Assembly (NCBI GenBank): GCA_964059195.1
Contig: CAXKWD010000009.1
Coordinates: 90,059,432-90,123,431, forward strand
From: Ectobius pallidus
Lineage: Eukaryota; Arthropoda; Insecta; Blattodea; Ectobiidae
Direction: 5' to 3'
DNA: 64,000 nt
The notes below the pieces were generated by a model. It had not been told where the DNA came from. It worked only from the letters and a program-made list of their open reading frames with translations, and did no database searches. This document shows, piece after piece, positions 11,041-23,040 of the stretch (its first letter is position 1; the number at the start of each line of letters is the position of its first letter). Position numbers and translations under genes: made by a program.

Positions 11041-12917
11041 GTTATTTCTCGCAGTCTTCTATACATTCGTGTTCTTCAGTTTAATAATGGAACTAGAATT
11101 TTCTTTGACCCGTTCGTTAGAGGCATTTCTTATAAAATTCTTAGGCCTATGTCTAACGATCTCTTCCGGTAAATTCTTGTTATTATGATTTCATCACCCT
11201 ACCGTAAATACTCTCAAAACAAGACCACAGAAATGAAATTGGCTATAAATCAAAACAGGTAATCGGCCCGCTTCGTAGTTCGTAGAATTCATCTTGCTGC
11301 CGTACGTGATATGATTTTTCACACCGGAATTTCTAAATGATGTCATGCTTTCCTTATCGACAATCTGATACCATAAAGGAAAAATAGCCAAGCAGCGTAA
11401 TCATCATATTACTTTCGATTTAATATTTTTCCTAAAATATTTTTCCAGTGTATTTAGCATTTGAAAAGAGCAGAAAAAAGAACGTGAAATGGAAAAAGTT
11501 CTGACAAAATTAAAACGTTAAAGATTCAACTGTACCAGCAGAATCTTTAGCATGTAGGCCTATAGCTTTGAAGTAAAGCTTAAGGACACTTCTTTTGCGT
11601 TTAATCGAAGTAGGCCTACTCTGCCCTACCCACATGAGTACTACAGGAAAAACAACTTTCAGTTAACATTGTGTATAATATCGTGCAGTTCATGAATTTT
11701 ATTCCACATCAGGCCCAAAATTCAATATTCATAACTTAATCCTAGCCCATCCTGAGAAAAATTTGCCCATCCTCATCTTGAATTCTGGCTATTCTGGCCT
11801 GGTTGTCCATCCTCTTCGTTGGTGAAATTTCACTTTTTATTAAAAACGGAGCTATTAAAATAATTCCTGTTAAGGAGAAATTACTTAGCGAGAATAAATT
11901 TTCTAATTTCTAATGCAAAACTAGGGCATCTCGTGAGATATTTCGAAGACGATTTAGTTACACTTATTTTCCTGTAGAGGGCCGAGTGACAGGTGATAGG
12001 TCCATTGATTCGACAAATCTTTACGGGAAACTAGTGTGAAGGGATCGGAAAATTTCGTCCAGTTTTGTTTTGAGTTCTTGAACATGCCGTAAATTTACAA
12101 TGGTTTATAACCCAGGATTTTTATGCACTAAACATATATCGATCTCGGCAGGGTTTGAAAGGCGAACCTCAATCCAGAGGCGGGTACGCTACCTCCACAC
12201 CAAGGTTGACTTTAATTATATGAACATAGAAATAACAATCGTCATATTGTTTGTAAGAACTACATTATGCAGAAACAGGCTTTTAAATTTATTTCAGTAT
12301 CTAGTTATGAATGCATAATGCAGATCAGAGCTTGAGTGATTTGTTAATTCTTTCCGATCTCATTTTAGTGATAGGTGAGTTTTGGTAGCCCAATAATATT
12401 TTAGCGTATATAAATTATTTGGTTTTGTAGGTTGGTTATATTGATTGACATGTATAAGTTTAATTAGAAAAAAGAACGGAGTGATAATTGCTCAACGAAA
12501 GCAGGAATGGTATTTATTGTTGGAACAGAGCACTATATTTGTCTGATATAAAATAAATATTGCATGTTATTGGTCAAATTCAAAAGTATTTGTAGATACA
12601 TTCTAAAAGTATTTGTAAGTAGATACATGCTCTATATAGGATATGTGATGCGTACCATTCTACGTACGATTCTAAAAGCACTGAATAGTTTTCATCCAAC
12701 AGTAGAATCATTAGGCCTAACTGAATTGACTTTTTAAAATATTGGAAATCACTCAATTTATTTGAGGCTTGTACAGACACACGATAATAAAATTCATATT
12801 ATCTAAAGAGGTCCCTGATTAAGAAATAAGCAAGGCTTGTGTTAGAACGGCATTGCTTGCAAATTAAAAATCTTGCCAAAGCGAAATTTCATATTCGAAT
12901 AATAGGCAAATCACATA
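11041..12917. other. Unannotated AT-rich stretch
   Basis: No credible gene. A tRNA-like patch at about 12130-12205 was considered (see rejected list). Four TAGGCCTA octamers lie at about 11143, 11555, 11611 and 12712. Confidence 0.55.
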
Positions 12918-13207
12918 CGAGGGCGAATCAAAAAGTAAGTTACATTTCCAAGTTATGGCCATTTATGAAACCACCTACACATAGCAACACGGCTATGACA
13001 ACATACAATGTACGTTCACTTTTCCACATAGTCCCCAAGACTCTGTAAACATTTCTCGGAACGGTGAACCAACTTTTCGATTCCGAATGCGTAGAAATCA
13101 CCTCCAGCGCTATGCAACCCCCTAGAGAGCTGCTTTCACCTCCTCATCGTTTCGGAATCGTCGTGGTCATAACTTGGAAGTGTAACTTACTTTTTGACTC
13201 GCCCTCG
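12918..13207 (-). mobile_element. Internally deleted mariner element with TA duplication
   Basis: Terminal inverted repeats of about 40 bp (cgagggcgaatcaaaaagta at the left, tactttttgactcgccctcg at the right) are flanked by TA at 12916-12917 and 13208-13209, as required for Tc1/mariner. On the minus strand the interior retains the C-terminus of a mariner transposase: EVKAAL at about 13138, a frameshift, then GIEKLVHRSEKCLQSLGDYV with a stop at 13016. The body of the transposase, including the catalytic triad, is deleted, leaving a 290 bp non-autonomous derivative. Confidence 0.92.
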
Positions 13208-13659
13208 TACTTCTCCTAATGTTTCTACCAAGTATAAAGCAGTATTTTCTTGATTTTCTGCAGATTTGCTCAACGACTCTTTTGTAACTTATATAATTGT
13301 GCTTAGCCTATATGGAGACCTACAACTATAATTTGAAACATTTCATCCTAAGAAGTACCTGAAGGATAGTTAAAATAGGATATAACACTCAGAAAAGAAG
13401 TCCTACTTCTGATGAACTTTACACTGCGTAAAAGGGAGGTAGTGAAATGCACTCTCCTTCTAGGAGGCCGCTTTTGCTATGCTGGAATTTGAAGTGAACA
13501 AGTAGCGAGATCAAAACTCAGGACAGAAATAGTCATGTGAGTAGGCCTAACTCTCATGAGAACTTTACTCAAGGAACTTAAAAACGGGTAACCTATGTCT
13601 ATCGATAAAATAATTAGGAATTTGTTATTGTTATAACTATCAGAAGGAAGAAACAAGAA

Positions 13660-13900
13660 ACTATTAATTTATCCTGATGAAGTTAAGGCCATAAGGACTT
13701 CTCTGCCACTCAGCGAGGGGGAAATACACGAATTACAAGAATTGTACAACTTAATTATAAAACAGTATAAACCGACTTAAACAAATACAAGAGATAAAAT
13801 GTTATATGAAATTAAAACAAATGTAAACAATACAATATTATATGAAATTAAAACGAATGCATTGAAATGTGACTGTTGAAAAATGCTTAGATAAGCATTT
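13660..13900. repeat. Dispersed repeat, copy 1 ('gttaaggccataaggccttctc' family)
   Basis: The core 'gaagttaaggccataaggac' with 'ttctctgccactcagc' matches the copy at 15166-15440. Both are followed by an A-rich stretch full of short acaatta/aaatt repeats. Family not identified; retrotransposon 3' end or SINE are both possible. Confidence 0.65.
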
Positions 13901-15120
13901 AAAATTAAGCATAAGAAATAATTATACACGTAATAAAAAAATAAGCATAAGATATAGTAGGCTAATTTATTTCAATACAAGTTTATTTACAGAATTTTGA
14001 AATACGACGTTAATTTTTATTTATTTATTTATTTATTATTCGCATGAAAGACAAGTTTTAAGGAAACCGAGGAGTGTATGCTTTTCATTCTTCATTCTTT
14101 AAGTCTGTAATTTTTTTCTGAAGCTTTATGGTTTGTTTTATATTGTCTGATGCTTGTTTTTATTTATTTAATTTGTTGTTAAATTATCTTAAACGTTTAT
14201 GACTACGCCCCTACACCCCCTTCCCTTCTACCTTCTTGTTAGAAGCGAGCACGACGCCGGATTTGTAAGTCAATTGGTGGTGGGAAAAAGTTGTATGTTT
14301 TTACGAAAGTTAATATGAAGACTGTGGGAGGAATGCAAAGCATGCCAGCAACACGGCGCCAACGTAAGGTGGATGTTCTTCACCTCTTCTTCTTCTCCTT
14401 CATATGTATAAGAAAGAAGTGGATGGCAAATTGCAGTCTTGTGGTTTATGAGTCCTTGATACTATCGTTCCACTTTGATTGTTGTCCTCAAATTATTCCG
14501 GACCTCATACATCGTGCATGCCTGTTACTAAACTATTCTACCATCTTGCATTTTTAAGAATAGAATTCCTCCTTGTGAATAAATAAATTTTTGTAACAGT
14601 GACACTCCCCAGGTTCTATCGAGTTTGTGAAATCTTTATAGAATAATTTTATAGGCCAAATCCTGATGGATTGAATTTTTACTGGGACTAAGCTACTACG
14701 AAAGTGAAAAGTGATGTGGCTCGTTAGGATGATCATCCTGTAGGAGTACCTCACCATATAGCTGAACACATAGCTTAAATCTTAGAAACCCTGCCTTATT
14801 CGTCACTGATGGCACTGACGGCTCTACCGACTTAGCAGGTATAGTACTCATGACATTAACTCACCACCATATCGGAGTATCACCTCCTCAACATTTTCAC
14901 ATGGTGAAGCGACCAGCAGTCCTCCAGAGACCATCCTCAAACATGAATCCACTTGTATGAAAATGATATAGTTCCGTAGAAACCCAGGAGCACATTGAGG
15001 AAGTAAGGCTGTGAACTAGGTGGACTAAAGGTTACTTTGCCTAGAGCACGCCATTCCCCAGCACTCTACGAATCCAGATGAGTTCGGTAAGACGGTAAAA
15101 CCCCAGATCGGCGGTATCCA
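13901..15120. other. Unannotated stretch with a GC-richer block
   Basis: A short (TTTA)n run lies at about 14015-14038. 14790-15120 is clearly richer in GC than its surroundings and may be an old repeat fragment, but has no open frame and no similarity I recognise. The 88-codon ORF at 14291-14557 has no recognisable domain. Confidence 0.45.
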
Positions 15121-15129
15121 GTCCAAGCA

Positions 15130-15440
15130 TGCATCTATTTTATTTTATTTATTTATTTATTTAACCTGGCGGAGTTAAGGCCATAAGGCCTTCTCTACCA
15201 CTCAGCCAGGGCAAAGACATGAAATACATAATGTTAACAATAATAATGATTAAAAATAAATTAAAAAAGAACTGATATGCATGAATACAAGAAACGAACA
15301 TTAAATACAAAGAAAAAATTAGAACATATATACTTGAATAATTAAGATACATTAAGATACATTAAATGATAAAAAGAAATTAATTGTTACAAATACGATT
15401 TAGTTATATAAAAGCATTAAGTGATAGAAACTGAAATTAA
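15130..15440. repeat. Dispersed repeat, copy 2, with (TTTA)n head
   Basis: Begins with a (ttta)n run (15133-15161), then 'gagttaaggccataaggcct' and 'tctctaccactcagcc', matching the copy at 13660. The following sequence is A-rich. The TTTA run may be the priming tail of a retroposed copy in antisense orientation (inference). Confidence 0.65.
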
Positions 15441-15579
15441 CATAGGATATGAAAAAGATTATTAAGTACTACGTATATGTGCTGTTAACTTCGATCTGAT
15501 GGCACTGATCAGTAAGTAACCAATGATCCAGTAAGTAACCAATACTGGGTTCTCTGACCCATTAGTCGTTTATAAACTT

Positions 15580-15715
15580 TGCTCCGTTCCGTGGCGCTAC
15601 ATCCCTGAAGGCCTATCATCCGACCGCTGCGTGATCTGTCATAGGCATATGACATGATTGAGGGGTGGGGGCATGTGGTTAACATACCGACACCCACGGC
15701 CGTTAATGATGCATT
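15580..15715 (-). mobile_element. SINE family A, 3' part, antisense
   Basis: The reverse complement reads cattaacggccgtgggtgtc ... ccacatgcccccacc ... gcagcggtcggatgatagg ... cagggatgtagcgccacgg. This matches the 3' half of the complete copy at 52205-52502. The tRNA-like 5' head is missing, so the copy is truncated. Confidence 0.8.
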
Positions 15716-16030
15716 CCGTAATCCGATTTTATAACTTTGAATAAGGTAAATTTATTGTAACTATCGAAGGACGCATGTATTTTAATACGCTTATTCATTT
15801 TATTCATAGTATGTTTTTTTTTTTTTTAATTTGTTTATTAACTGCATGTCCCATTACAATGAGAGTAATACTACATGCACTAATTACTAATATTACATTT
15901 TAATGCATATAATATACTGTCTTTTATCTCCCTTGTTCGTCGTGTTTCTGCTGGGGCAGATCTCACTTATTTTATTGGATTGACTAGACTGACTAGTAAT
16001 AAATTTATACTTTTCTAAATTAACATGGAT
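15716..16030. other. Unannotated AT-rich stretch
   Basis: Contains a T10-type run near 15817. No gene or repeat recognised. Confidence 0.5.
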
Positions 16031-16865
16031 TTTTCCTATTATAGTGCGACGAGTTACCAAGTGTATAAATATTCGGGCTGCGCATCGACCACGTCTTTAG
16101 CTCTAGTTCCTCTCCCCCTTGCTGCTCCACCAAACCGTCGTACGAATATGCCCGACTGCCTATCCGGAACTTCCTCTGTCCCATTGCAGCAAGTTTCATC
16201 ATTAGCTTTTTCTGATTTTCATCGTCACATCTCCACTGAAGCTCTGGGTCTCATCCATTTGAATTCCAAATTATTTAGTGTTCTTCTATCTTGAGATACA
16301 GCTATCATTGACCCTTGTGGTTGGATTTCTCCTCAACTTTCCTTTCATTAGGACATAGGTGGTCTTGGTATCTGCAGTTTCGCCCTTTTGCACAATCATC
16401 TACCACTGTCAAGATCTCATTAGATCTCTCCTGCAGTTTCCCTGTGTCAGAATCAGTAGGTCTTCCGCGTACGCAACCACGCCGGAGATTTCCCTCCGAT
16501 CCCTTAGCAGATTTATGAGAGGTTCAAGACCGATGTTCCAGAATAGTGGTCCGAGGGCAGGCCCCTGGGGGAATCCTTTCGTAATTCTTTTATAACCTTG
16601 TTGTTCCCTTGATATAGGTTCTCAAAACTATTACGTGGTGAATCACGTTTAACACACACTGCTGTAGCTTTCATGCTGCACTCATCCGGGAAGGCCATCC
16701 ATGTCCTTGACAGGTCAAAAGAGTAGGTATATGATCCAAAGGTAATTCTCTCCCGACAGGTCGCGGTTCTGTAAGTCCTGGGCGGCGTCGGTCGCATAGA
16801 GTCCCTATAACAGGAGAGGTAAAACCGAGAAAAATTGATTGATTGATTCATGATTTATTATGAGT
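16030..16865 (-). pseudogene. Second copy of the R1-like LINE (RT fragment), antisense
   Basis: On the minus strand 16600-16440 reads RITKGFPQGPALGPLFWNIG, then EISGVVAYAEDLLILTQG. This is RT motif 4 (GxPQG) followed by the catalytic motif, in which YADD has become YAED. Farther on, KTTYVLMKGKLRRNP and MDETQSF match the copy at 6.9-7.2 kb position by position. Upstream (16850-16610) corresponds to the RT palm before GxPQG. Stops and frameshifts occur throughout. The copy is shorter at both ends than the 6.2 kb copy. It can help to derive a consensus of the family. Confidence 0.78.
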
Positions 16866-17098
16866 ATCGATTGTGATGATTAATAATGGCACATGATCTA
16901 TAATGATGCACTTTCTCTTTTCAGGTGAGTTTTATATCGAAGAGTGGCCAGTCTTACAAAATAGTAAGTTATGCTCGTTTATGTAGCCTAAATTAGCTTA
17001 ATATAAGTTAGGACCAAGTAAAGATAAAGAGAGCAGTAAAAAAAATCAATTTTTGAAGTAAAACTTCTTTAGCCGCGGTAGGGGTGAATCGAGAGCTT

Positions 17099-17159
17099 GT
17101 GTAACACTCAAAACCGTCACGAAATTAGTGTCACACTCAAAATCGTCACGAAATTAGTG
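17099..17159. repeat. Two-unit direct repeat
   Basis: Two adjacent copies of a roughly 30 bp unit ending cgtcacgaaattagt (first 'acactcaaaaccgtcacg', second 'acactcaaaatcgtcacg'). Confidence 0.9.
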
Positions 17160-17204
17160 AGGTGTGGCGGAACGGACTGCACAGAAAACAATCAACTCAA
17201 TGAT

Positions 17205-17712
17205 TAGGCTTATCCAAAATTAAAAAAATCCAAAATTTAAGAAATCCAAAAATCCAAAATTAAAAAATCCAAAACATAAAAAATTCAAAGATCCAAAATT
17301 AAAAAACCAAAATTCCAAAATTAAAAAGATTCAAAAATCCAAAATTAAAAAGTCCAAAAATCCAAAATTTAAAAAATAAAAAATCCATAATTAAAATATT
17401 TAAATATCCAAAATTTAAACAATTAAAAATTAAAATAATTCAAAATTCAAAAAATTCAAAAAATAAAAATCCAAAACTAAAACATCCAAAATACAAAAAT
17501 AAAAAATTGAAATTCCAAAAAATAAAGGATTCAAAGATCAAAAATTTAAAAAAATCTAAAATTAATAAACCGAAAATTCCAAGATTAAAAAAATTAAAAG
17601 ATAAAAAAATAAAAAACCCAAAATTAAAAAATCCAAAAACCCAATATTAAAAAGTCCAACAATCCAATATTAAAAAATCCAATAATCCAAAATTGAAAAC
17701 TCCAAAAATTAA
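17205..17712. repeat. AT-rich minisatellite of 'aaaaatccaaaatta' units
   Basis: About 500 bp built from irregular 10-20 bp units, mostly aaaaatccaaaattaaa with variants attccaaaa and attcaaaa. One strand is almost free of G. The array is heavily mutated, so the period is not constant. Non-coding. Confidence 0.9.
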
Positions 17713-19695
17713 AACAATATAATTAATTTTACGGTCAATATTAATTAATTCCCTATGCAGTTTGCGGCTCCCAGTGTAGATTTAAGTACACATTAGTTTG
17801 TTACTGAAATAAATTTAATTGCACATAAATGAAAACTATATTTTATCTTAGCCGGGCAGTATAGGCCAAGTAGTTCTTTGAGGTCGGTCTGTGTGGACAT
17901 TTGCCCTTCTGTTCGTAAATTCACGAGATCGCTAGGGCGATGACATTTATGTGGGCGTAATGTCCATTGTAGATTTACAGGCGTACAAAAGCGGGGAAAA
18001 ATTGGCATACCGGGCATACTATTTATAAATACAATATATTTTAAGTTACATTAATAGACATTCAAGATTTAGATCACATCCACATCCCCATACGTACGAC
18101 GCAAGACAAAAATAAACAATTCCTTTAATTGAACCTAAACGTTTTACATCTGCAGGTCTCAAACACAGCTCTAGTTTTTTATTCAAGGTTATTCAAACCC
18201 ATCGTAAAAAATAACCCTGAATTATTTATTTGGACACAAAAGGAAAATTTTCTTTCAGCCTTTCCGACAGGCGGGACAAAGCATACCAATAAAACTATAA
18301 TATTAAGAAGAAAAAAAGACAGTATGAATATCAATTTCACATACAACCCAATACGAATTTAATATTTTCTATGCATTCAATGCCCAAAATTTGTGGAATA
18401 TTATGTTTCTTTAAAGATGCGGAGTGAACTTTCAGTTGCAGCAAAGGACATGTCATTTATAAGGCTGTTCTTCAAGCCAAATTTCTTACAAAAATCCACT
18501 GACCTCTGGCTCCGGCCATCAGCCAATCACCGTAATAGACAGTTTGTACTTCTGAAGGTAATAATGAACAATAGGCTCGTAAATGACAAATTTAAGAAAA
18601 TAATTTAGTTTATTGTATAAAATAATATTTATTTTTCAAGTTTCTTTCTTCTTTTTAAAAATTCCTTCCTATTCTGTAAATAAATGTAACTAATTTTATT
18701 TCTATTTAAAATAATTTTAATGTATTTATGTCTGTTTCTGAACTATCCCCTACCATGAGCATGTGCTCATTAGGGTGGCGTTTCAATGAAAAAATAATGT
18801 GGAAAAATTGTAAACAAATCTTTCATGCGTATTATTCAAGACAGTAAACCAACTGTACGCCACAGGCGAATTTAGATATCCCTAGAAAAAGGTAAATGTA
18901 CTAACTTATACTTTTACCTAGGTATTTTATTATCCTTACACCGGCAAGAGATAATGGATAATGGGAAACTTGAGTCATTTCACTGCTCATGGCCATTTCT
19001 ACCTTCTCCGGTGATTAATAGGCCAAGTAGTGTTTTTCTATGGAAATTATGTTAAGAAAAACTAGCCACGGTACGTTAAAGCTTGTTTCAAACACGTACT
19101 TAAAACTGATATTTTAGTTTGTCATAAATTGTTTCTTATCTGGATGATTATCTCCTGTTTTCGTATTTAAAATAAAACTCTTAAGATGGACACACCCTTG
19201 CAAAATCAATTTTAATGTGGGGCGCTGTTTATCTTACTATGTATCACAAAATAGTTTTGATATCAGCTACATGTGATCTCATTGAGAATGTGTCGTAATA
19301 TCTAGTCTCGTTGTCCAGGAGACAATGTCTGGCGTCAGTTATAAAAATAATGTTCCTTAACCATGATTAGCTTAGGTCAGTGTATGCATACAGTTTTGTG
19401 CTAGCTAGATTCAAATAAAAAAAGTATTCATTAAGTAGCCAAAATAATTTACTGAAATGTTGCAGAACTGTTTTAATATTATGCTCTATTGAACTATTCT
19501 TAATCCAGTGAATTTAAGAGTTAAACACGGTTAGCGCTTGGGATTGTCACCGACCGTGTGTGAGGAAGCTTGCCTGCGGTCCTCATTGGAATAGCAGTTA
19601 GGCTACAGTTCGATTTTGGGCAACGAACTCTGAGCCCGCCAATTATACCTCCCGCAAGTCCACGCTGCTCTATTTTTAACCAGAAAATATCTTAC
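17713..19695. other. Unannotated stretch
   Basis: Two ORFs of 77 and 71 codons (18129-18362, 18393-18608, plus) lie close together but have no domain I recognise and ordinary AT-rich composition. 19530-19660 has a tRNA-like phrase (ggttagcgcttggga ... cagttcgattttggg) that may be a decayed SINE. Nothing else is supported. Confidence 0.45.
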
Positions 19696-19954
19696 GTCAG
19701 AAAATTAGCTTGTATTTTCCAGGAATAAATCTTTCTAATTTCTCCACTGAAATTGATTTTTTTTGCTAGCTTCATCTGATGTTGCACCTGGTATAGCTCC
19801 CGTAACGTCCACTTTCTTTGCTATTTCCTCTGCTAAAGTTGATTTTGCATCTCCGCCATTTTCTTTTGTACTAAGTATAGGTCTAATGCCCCGGATGTGA
19901 AAATCTAAATTTGTAATGCAATCTAATTCAGCTTTTTGTACATATTCTTTTGGG
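19696..19954 (-). pseudogene. Possible cryptic or dead exon of unknown protein
   Basis: On the minus strand a T-rich acceptor (gatttttattttag, AG at 19956-19955) opens into 72 uninterrupted codons without an ATG. They include RGIRPILSTKENGGDAK and TLAEEIAKKVDVTGAIPGAT, ending at a stop at 19735-19737. An A8 run at the end of that frame coincides with a switch point: the +1 frame continues SVEKLERFIPGKYKLIF to a stop at 19697-19699, beside a good donor GTAAGA (GT at 19695-19694). The residue composition is protein-like and the DNA is richer in GC than its flanks. I recognise no family. It could be a real exon with a frameshift, a processed remnant, or chance. Confidence 0.35.
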
Positions 19955-19956
19955 CT

Positions 19957-21375
19957 AAAATAAAAATCTCATAATAAAAATTTGGGGCACACACAAACAG
20001 AAAAATGTCACAACTTTTTAGGCAAGAATAGGCTACTTTAAAATCAAAATGATGTGAAATATACATAGAATAAATATAGTAAGCAGAATTATTACTATAG
20101 ATTCATTCATTAAAAATGTAAAATTTTAAACAAACAGTTTAAAATTCCTTGATGCAAAGAAAACTCTTTCTTTTCACTTATTTATTAGTGGTATTCTGCT
20201 TAAAAACGAGCTTCATTTTGGGGTACAGATGTAGGGATCTCAATAATACTGTTCTAAATGTACTTTTTATATGACCAAAGATTCAGATGTTTTGAAATAT
20301 GAGAAAAAATTAATTATAGATTAGGTATGTGTCAGATGCAACATGCCATCAGATACATCACATGTACTTTAAAAAATGTTAATTTTTCTGGTATTAGTGA
20401 CATAAATGCATAAACGTATACGTTTTCAGAAACTCTAAAAATCAGACTTTCATATATCGATTTTTTTAATTACAAAAATTCACCACAATAACAGTTGATG
20501 AATACTTTTTTTTAAATTCATGACAACACAGCGTAAACATATTTTATAATTGTAATCGTTTACTTTTTATGATATGCCTAATCGTTTAGTTGGACGTACT
20601 TGGACCACAATAATTTTTCTTTCTGTTGGAGACTGGATATTTAAGTAGAATATATTTGCCATGACGACGTTATAGTAAATAAAGATGAAGACGTAACAAA
20701 TTCAGAAACAACTGATTAAGGATAGTAGGCTACGATAAAAGTATTAAGGAACGAAAAGCGTTTTAGGAGAATTAAAATGTATTAATAAAAAAAAATGAAA
20801 ATTTGAAAGCCAGGAAAAATTGTAAGAAAGTGCAGTACTTTTGGGTGTTTATCCTATATAGTTAAGTAACAACAACAACAACGTATTTCAACAATACGTT
20901 ATTAAGGAGAAATTCTATGCATATTAAGCATTGTTAGTTGTATTACGGAAATCAATTGAGTACCGGTAATTATTGAAAATATTATGTAATATGTTATGAG
21001 AAGAAGGTGTTGGAGACATGGCATTAATAATGGTTGTCATGATATGACAAATAAAGATAAAGACGTAACAGTCTAAGTTTCTCAGTTTGCTACCTCGTTA
21101 AAAATATACTTTACGTGCAATAGGACATTAGGTTTAACTTCTTCAACTCATATTTCGCCTTGACTGAAAGGGTATACAAACCACTTGGTATTTTAAATTT
21201 GGTAGCATAACGTCTGGTTTTGTTTGAATGCATTTATTGGAACAAATTGTCTTTCTTGGGCCTAAGGCTTTCTCAGGATTCCCCGTTGGTCTTACCTAAT
21301 ATAAAAGTCTGCAGTCCCTTCCCTATCGCAATTTGCATATATTTAGTCAGCAACAAAATTAACTCTTTCAAAGAA
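19957..21375. other. Unannotated AT-rich stretch
   Basis: No credible coding region, inverted repeat or tandem repeat. A short (aac)n run lies at about 20869-20882. Confidence 0.55.
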
Positions 21376-21378
21376 ATA

Positions 21379-21379
21379 A

Positions 21380-21415
<36 letters not shown>

Positions 21416-21416
21416 G
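21379..21416. repeat. (TTA)n microsatellite
   Basis: About twelve perfect TTA trinucleotides; gives a spurious poly-Tyr ORF. Confidence 0.97.
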
Positions 21417-22080
21417 TGAATCAATCTTAGAATTTTCTGTTCATAGCTTCATTTTCTCAAGTATACTTATTAGGTACACGAATTGTAATCACAGATATCA
21501 GGTAGAATTTGACTGGGAGGTAAAATCACGTTCAAGAAACAATTTGTAGAATGAGTATGTCTGAATATTTCCACGTTTTACTACGTCTGATTTGATTGGA
21601 ATCTCCTGAATGAAGTGATGGCTGGGGTCCCGCCTTGCTGTTTGTTTTAAGCTGTAATCACTTGCTGCTAAAGTGGCGTAATAAACATCATCCTCATGTA
21701 GGCTAGATCGGAAACTTCAATTTCCGGTGAATAGCTCTTTACTTTTGAATATACAGTTTAATTTTGCCTAAGATCTGTTGATTTTTTCCACCCGTATCAT
21801 AGGTAATATAGGTAAAATGATTGATATACTATTAAAGATAACATAATTACGGGTTAATTAGTTGAAATAGAGAGAGTGGAACTCTAGGGACGTTATCAAG
21901 GTTTATGAATACGTTTACGAATACGAATAATTACACAGGCCATAAAAAATACTTAAAAAAAATCTTTTAGGTGATCCTTATGGTCTTTTTGTTTCTGATT
22001 CCATAGCTGACTTTAATTTTTGTCTGTCACCCTCAGTTTCGTTACAATGGGACTTCGTTACAAACTAGAAAATCAGCAGA
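21417..22080. other. Unannotated stretch
   Basis: No gene or repeat recognised. Confidence 0.5.
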
Positions 22081-22345
22081 ACTTACTATACTTACTTACT
22101 TACTTACTCAATGGCAATAGACAATTCCTAAGCAAGCTAAAGGAATATTATCTATTTTATGGAACCCTAAGGTTCATTGCCGCGCTTACCTGAATACGCC
22201 ATTCAACCTTATACTGTGCTAACTTCATCCAATCATCTCTCACAAATCCTACTTCCCTTAAATCCTTTCTAAGATTGTCCTCCCACCTACGTCTAGGTCT
22301 TCCAAGTGGTCTTTTCCCTTCGGGTCTCCCAGTCAATACTTACTA
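22081..22345 (-). mobile_element. LINE 3' end, antisense, with (AAGT)n tail
   Basis: Matches the first 235 bp of the larger copy at 30497-31015 almost base for base. It starts at an (actt)n run (22088-22108), which is the retrotransposon's simple-repeat tail read in antisense, and runs through caatggcaatagacaattcc to cccttcgggtctcccagtca. The minus-strand reading near 22320 is the arginine-rich GRPEG-K motif of the LINE ORF C-terminus. It is 5'-truncated, as is usual for LINE copies. Confidence 0.85.
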
Positions 22346-22429
22346 TAGGAATGAAAATTAAATTAATGTTACAATATATAAAAAACTTTTCTCTAAGTAA
22401 AAGCATGGGAAACCTCTCTATTTTATAGG

Positions 22430-23040
22430 TTATGTGTCCATTTCCTTATTTTTCCTTTCCCTCTCCTGCTTAAAGCTTCTGGTGTAATTTTTTCTCCTGT
22501 GAGACGCTTGCTGAACTTCTCGGTGAAGTGACCAGCCGTAGTCTCCCTAATACCTTCTTTCCATAATTTTGATATCTTGATGGAAACACTCACCTTACTA
22601 CTCAATCACATCCCCAAATTGTGTGGGAAAAAAAAATCAAGGTGACTGTCCAAAAAGTGAATCTTTAGGCTCATCGTACATCCTAACTTTTTGAACCTCT
22701 CCAACATGTTGACAACAATATAAATATAATTATATGATGCCCAAGAACGTGGTAACAACCTGCTTGAGTGAAGCCAAGCCTCACTGAATTTAATTTTTTA
22801 TTCAAAGTTGGAATAGGCCCAACAAACACGCCATCTTTTAATTTCGCTTCTTATAAATGATGAAAGTTCTCACTTGAAATAATGCCCATTTTTGGGTAAG
22901 GCTTTCAAGAACTATTTCATTAGCCCTAATTTTATGCGTAGAGGTGGCAGTAGAATGTTTTCCGGATCCACGAGGTTCTTGCAGATCTTCTCTCAGATCT
23001 TGTTTCTTGCAGGCAAGCTTTTTCTGGACCAATGTTGATC
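22430..23040 (-). pseudogene. Broken gene: 'GCxMSLKIHFLxSHLDFF' family (multicopy arthropod protein)
   Basis: Minus strand, order 23040 to 22430. A segment (23032-22838) of unassigned sequence is followed, after stops, by a region reading NMLERFKKLGCTMSLKIHFL then SHLDFF (about 22710-22630). A further frame reads ECFHQDIKIMERRY, a stop, then GDYGWSLHREVQ and HRRKNYTRSF (about 22590-22470). I recall this succession (GC-MSLKIHFL-SHLDFFP-NLG-ERFHQDI-ME-RYQG-YCWSL) from many arthropod genomes as an uncharacterised multicopy protein, probably mobile-element-borne. Function is unknown to me. At least three stops or frame changes make it a pseudogene. It is only the C-terminal part. Confidence 0.72.

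Noticed and set aside
12130..12210. tRNA/SINE-like patch (cgatctcggcagggtttgaa ... gctacctccacacca)
   Set aside because: Loosely resembles 57950-58000 but the similarity is too short to name a family.
18129..18608. Two adjacent plus-strand ORFs considered as exons
   Set aside because: No recognisable domain and no clear splice signals linking them.
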